DNA of 64,000 nucleotides from Knoxdaviesia capensis (lineage: Eukaryota > Ascomycota > Sordariomycetes > Microascales > Gondwanamycetaceae). Shown here in pieces: positions 59,931 through 64,000 of the stretch (positions are counted from its first letter, which is position 1; every line of letters begins with the position of its first letter). Under the pieces are notes generated by a model. That model made no database searches. It saw only the letters and a program-made list of their open reading frames with translations, and was not told where the DNA came from. The DNA is taken from the NCBI GenBank assembly GCA_001510575.1, contig LNGK01000005.1:1991234-2055233 (forward strand), read 5' to 3'. Both the position numbers and the translations under genes were made by a program.

Positions 59931-60734
59931 AGCGCCGAGAGCGGCTGTCTGATATTCCCCTGAAAAACAACCACTGTATATTATGTTATGTTCAATTTTG
60001 CTTGACTTAGTCTTTTTCGTGACTTGTGTAATATTTAAATAGAGTTTGGCTATGTGAAGCCAATGCACTTTCCTTCGTCGCTTCCAACATATTTTCTTGC
60101 GACCCTTCTTGTGTTAGAGTGTAGGGTAGCGCCGAGAAGGTCACTTTACGAATGCGATGTCAGCTCTGTGCGCCTGGCGAAATATAGAGAAAAATAATAG
60201 GAAATTCATAAGTTTTAATACAGTAACGTGCGGAGATTCCTTCCGCCTCTGAATCGCCCGCCAGCAAGCTATAACGTGGCGATCAGGCTCCACGAACCCC
60301 AGACTACCCGGATTCCTTCCACACCCTACCTAGCTACTCAAATGACAGTAGGAAGGACAACAAGAAGAAAAAATAAGTCATAACCCAAAACGCCCGATGC
60401 AAAGTATTCCACCGGTAACTGACAATCTTGAGGGCCGTTATCTGGTAGGCCAAGGGAGGCGATTCTACTCCAAACATTAAATGAATGTGTTCGCCAGGCC
60501 AAGGACATCTCAAGATCCATCACGTACCAGTGCCGTTAATCTATAACCACTCATGCGTGGGAAACTAGTTAAACAAGGGATAAGAAACGAAAAGCGATTG
60601 AGAAGGATTGAAGTTATTCCGATATTCGTGATGTGATTGGAAAGTTGATAGTGAGAAAAAAAAAAGAAGGAATGAAGATGAAAGTCGACATGAGACACGG
60701 GACGATGCAAGAAACGAAGTTCAAGGCTTCGGGT
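59931..60734. other. Convergent spacer
   Basis: AT-rich 3' region between uS12m (+) and the mannosyltransferase gene (-). No coding signal. Confidence 0.7.
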
Positions 60735-62325
60735 TTATTTCTCATCTTCGTATCCTTCCGGCTTTTCCAGGCCGTTCACATCGAAGTACCGGGAAGTGCC
60801 TAAACCATACCTGATCAGTATACTGCGCGGACGTGAGGAAGACAGAGAGTAATTAAAGTTTGAACTTACAAGAATATCCCTTCCAGTCAAAGTTGTCCTT
60901 GGGGTTGCAGTGGCAGCGGAGGGCTAACCGATGCTTCTCGCCTGTCGGGCAGTGAGTGAAGGGGACATGCCAGTACGCAATATCATTGAAGAAGTGAATC
61001 TCTTCCTTCTTCAGCATCAAACCAGCTGCAATCGAATGAACGGGCGCGTCACCCCAGCGTTCATAGAAGAAACCGCCATCTCTGTCAAGTGATTCGAAGT
61101 AGTCCATATAGGCTGGTGAACGGAGCCACGACAGGCTACCAACCTCGAAGTTGGACCACTGGAGAAAAGAGAGAAAAAAGGGGGAGTTAGATACAACAAA
61201 GAGGCAAAATCGCAAGGAGTCAAAATGGCATAGCAACTTACAAAGTGGCACTTATTGTAGGTGTCACCACCATCATCACTGAGGAATCCCATCGAGTTAC
61301 CCTCAACAATATGCTCTGGGTGGTTCTTGGAGAACTTCTTCACGCTCTCCCAGAGGGTTGGGATGGTCTCGAGATATTCGTACAAGCTGAGAACGAAGCT
61401 GTACTTCTTGCCTCCTTCATGAATGACACGGAAAGGATCATAGTGGATGTCGCAGAACAGCTCAACTGAGGGCTCGACGCGCCAGTAGTACTCGTAGTTC
61501 ATCATAATCGGTTGACGGAAGAAAAATCCAGATTCAAACCGGCACATGTGGCGGTAGCTGATGGAATCGCCATAGATGATCTTGCGCTGGCGCATATCCT
61601 CTCGAACCTTTGCAGCCTTATCCTGATCAATCCACTCGGGGAACGACCAGTGCTCCTTGGGAATCTCGCCATAGTGAGTGGTTCCAGAGACAAGCGAAGT
61701 AGTAACTTTCTTGAACAAGTCGTCGAACGGCTGGTCGTTCAGGAAGACCCAGTCGTAGTTGTAACGGCGGTTGAACCGGTCCTCAATCTGGCGGATGGAC
61801 CGGGCAATGTCCCACACATCCGAGTTGCGTGCAAGAGTGACGAATGTGGCATTCATGCGCGGACCCGGAGCAGTTCCGACAAGCACATCGCCCCAGCTCG
61901 CGTCGTCGGGCGTCATCGCCATGGGGAAGTCGGCGGGGTTGTAGCTCTCGCCGACGGCAGGGCGCTTCTGGCCATCTTTGCTAGTGGGAGAGCTGTGAGA
62001 GTTGGAAGAAGCGTGGGCCTGTTTGTCAGAGGAAAGAGGCTGTTGCTGGCCTGGGGACGGCTTCATGCCTATTAAGATTGAATCATAGTGATTTGAGCTC
62101 GTGACAAAGTAGAATAGAACGAGGACCTGGTTGTGGTGAGGAAAAATATCAGTGTTAGTAGTAGCTCTACATTCAGAGTGTGAGCACAAGGCCTAGGCAC
62201 GATAAGACTTGAAGCAATTATCATGAGAAAGCAGATATAGTTACAACTATATCATGGAGATGGAGTTGACCCACAAAGAATGCCAATAGGATGTATCGCA
62301 CATAGCGCGCACCAGCTGCGGCCAT
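60735..62325 (-). CDS. GT15 alpha-1,2-mannosyltransferase, KRE2/MNT1/KTR family
   Basis: Four exons on the minus strand: 62325-62275, 62126-61242, 61158-60870 and 60799-60735, encoding 429 residues. The first exon is only 17 codons; joined to exon 2 it makes a single signal-anchor helix (RYILLAFF-VLVLFYFV), giving type II Golgi topology. A Ser/Gln-rich stem of about 60 residues follows. The GT15 catalytic domain has MNATFVTLARNSD, FNRRYNYDWVFLNDQPF, YEYYWRVEPSVELFCDI, NKCHFWSNFEVGSLSW across the second intron, and DGGFFYERWGDAPVHSIAAG. It adds alpha-1,2-mannose to protein O- and N-glycans or wall mannan in the Golgi. Which member (Mnt1, Ktr1 or Ktr4 type) needs a tree. The last exon (21 codons) ends GYEDEK. 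Confidence 0.94.
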
Positions 62326-64000
62326 GGTGATAATCGAAGCTTAGGGGCCCCTTTGACCAAAGGACACCACAATGCAAGAGAGGATAGAGAGTTAGGCGAT
62401 AAGGGTTATGCGGATAATGCTTATGCGCCAGAGGAGATCCGATAATGTCGATGGAGGGAAGGAAGTGGAGTGAAGGGTATTAGTGGTAAGAAGTCGGGTC
62501 GTAGTTATTTCGTAGGAGGAAGAGAAGCCATTAAATGTCAGAACAAGGCCACACAAAGACGGTAGGAATCAAGTTACGACAAAAAGAAGAGTGGAGGTGT
62601 CAAGTATTGTGGCACGAGGCGGGAGAAGTTATGAACATGAGGTTGGACAAATCCAAGTTGGAGAGAGGGTAAAAAAAAAAAATTGGTCAGGCTGGGCGGC
62701 TTAGTATATAGTAACATTCCACAACCGAAAAAAGAGGGATGGGCTGGAGATGAGGGAGGGGAGGGCAAGATTGAGGGAAAAATGAGGAGGCTATTGATCA
62801 AATGTTCAATAAAGAATCAATAAGATTCCTGAAAAGCCACACAAGATGGAGAAGAGAGGAGAGAAGGAAGGAAAAGAAAAGGGATTAAAAAATACTAGAA
62901 AGGAGGAGAGGCGAATGGCACTAGCTCCGGTGAACACGCAACACACCGTATTGAATCCAAACGGGTTCGTGCTGATGACTGTAAAACCCCAGTTTGGCGT
63001 GGACTTGCGTCCTATCGCGTTTTGGGGCAACTAAAAGCTGGAATGGCCAGCCGTCATGCTCAATGTAGGGAGATGGAGCCTCAGTATTGGGTACAAGATG
63101 GGTCAATAAGAATGTAGGGCGGTTTTCTGCAGATCGTAAGTACCAAGTACCAAGTACGTACCGACTGCACGTGAAAGCAACATCGCAAACATGACCTGTG
63201 GCTGATCCATTTAAGCTGGTAACCTAACGCTGGAACGCAGCTTTGGACCCTCCCAAAAGCCTATCACAGCTTCCAAGCTTGCCTACCGTGGTTATGTGTG
63301 ATGCTGCTGCGTCGGGAATATCATTTTCGTGGAGGAAAACCGGGTGCAACCAAAAGATTCTACTGTACGGCCTAACAGTGCTGAGTCGCTTGCTACCTAT
63401 ACGATACCATATGCCCAACTCCTAAGTTCCCCAATGCCACCTTGTTCCCAAGTTTCGATTAAAATGAAGTTCACCAAGTCTCCACACGCCCTTAACAGAA
63501 GCATGTCAAACATGAGCGACGACGGCCACTCGATATATCTCTGTGAATCACAAATCAGGGGTCAAGATTTCACGGCGCGGCTCGGTTTTCCTTGTGGCAT
63601 TCCATTGCACTGTTAAGGGACAACCCTCGCTAGCCGAGTCCACACTGAATTACCTGAACTTGTGATTCAAAATACGAGCCTACGACTACGAGGAACGGAC
63701 TCTCAGTATACGGGCTATATTGAATATCCAACTTGCCTCCGTACTCTGAGTACCTATGGAGGTAGGCATTTACGTATACCGCTGTCGTTATCATCGTAGA
63801 TGAAACATATCTTCACCAGTCTAACTGCCACTAGTATCCACCGTGGCACACATCAGTCAGGGGCGCTGTGGATTTTTTTCTTTGGGGTGTTACCCGTGTC
63901 TGTGAAGAGTTGTCTTGTTTAAAAAGGGAAATGCATGTTGCCTCTATTCCCGTAAAGAAACGCCACAGACAGACCTAGAACTTCGGACGAATGTGGAAAG
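62326..64000. other. Intergenic region at window end
   Basis: About 1.7 kb upstream of the mannosyltransferase gene. The first ~550 bases are purine-rich on the plus strand, so pyrimidine-rich in the gene's leader. The rest has short frames with no motif. A gene may begin beyond the window. Confidence 0.55.

Noticed and set aside
1..64000. CRISPR arrays, bacterial operons, phage or plasmid genes
   Set aside because: The window is fungal nuclear DNA with spliced genes; no direct-repeat arrays with regular spacers were seen.

Overview
This window comes from a filamentous ascomycete of the Eurotiomycetes, most likely Eurotiales (Aspergillus/Penicillium relatives). The evidence is short GT-AG introns (mostly 55-195 nt), CT-rich leaders before start codons, an intronless nuclear tRNA-Asp, and protein kinase C, Bem46, Mdm33/She9 and GT15 mannosyltransferase genes that read like Eurotiales versions. 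The genus cannot be fixed from sequence alone. I see no bacterial, phage, CRISPR or intact transposon content.

Layout. 1-9.3 kb: gene-poor, with microsatellites, a C-homopolymer ending in an N gap, and many copies of a TACAG/CTGTA palindromic motif. 9.3-13.1 kb (+): NFX1/FAP1-type zinc-finger protein. 13.8-15.4 kb (-): Bem46-type alpha/beta hydrolase with four exons. 18.0-18.6 kb (-): small conserved protein of unknown function. 19.2 kb (-): tRNA-Asp(GTC). 19.3-24.4 kb: no convincing gene. 24.5-26.5 kb (+): DHA-type drug-efflux MFS transporter. 28.3-29.2 kb (-): unusual membrane protein built of VV-x-P/VV-D-N repeats. 31.5-33.1 kb (-): secreted protein of unknown function. 33.5-35.4 kb (-): Tri12-type MFS transporter that looks inactivated by a nonsense codon and frameshifts. 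36.5-38.1 kb (-): secreted astacin-like metalloprotease with myxobacterial-type Cys-rich repeats. 42.2-43.2 kb (+): four-helix MARVEL-like membrane protein. 45.6-47.3 kb (+): FHS/BSC6-like MFS transporter. 47.7-48.5 kb (-): HAD phosphatase close to yeast Pyp1. 49.4-50.8 kb (+): mitochondrial inner-membrane protein Mdm33/She9. 51.3-55.4 kb (-): protein kinase C in seven exons. 57.0-58.6 kb (-): mitochondrial acyl-CoA dehydrogenase. 59.1-59.9 kb (+): mitochondrial ribosomal protein uS12m. 60.7-62.3 kb (-): GT15 mannosyltransferase. 62.3-64.0 kb: no gene seen.

The right third (49-62 kb) is a dense housekeeping block: mitochondrial functions (Mdm33, acyl-CoA dehydrogenase, uS12m) interleaved with cell-wall functions (PKC, mannosyltransferase). 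The middle (24-38 kb) is accessory: two transporters, a repeat-built surface protein, two secreted proteins and a decayed gene. Exon boundaries were derived by hand from reading frame, GT-AG sites and family conservation; every gene given as intact sums to an open frame.

The points most worth a second look are the VVxP-repeat membrane protein, the astacin fused to DUF4215-like repeats, the decayed Tri12-type transporter with a TGG-to-TAG change, an intron in the NFX1-like gene that is invisible to ORF calling, and the dispersed palindromic pentamer motif.
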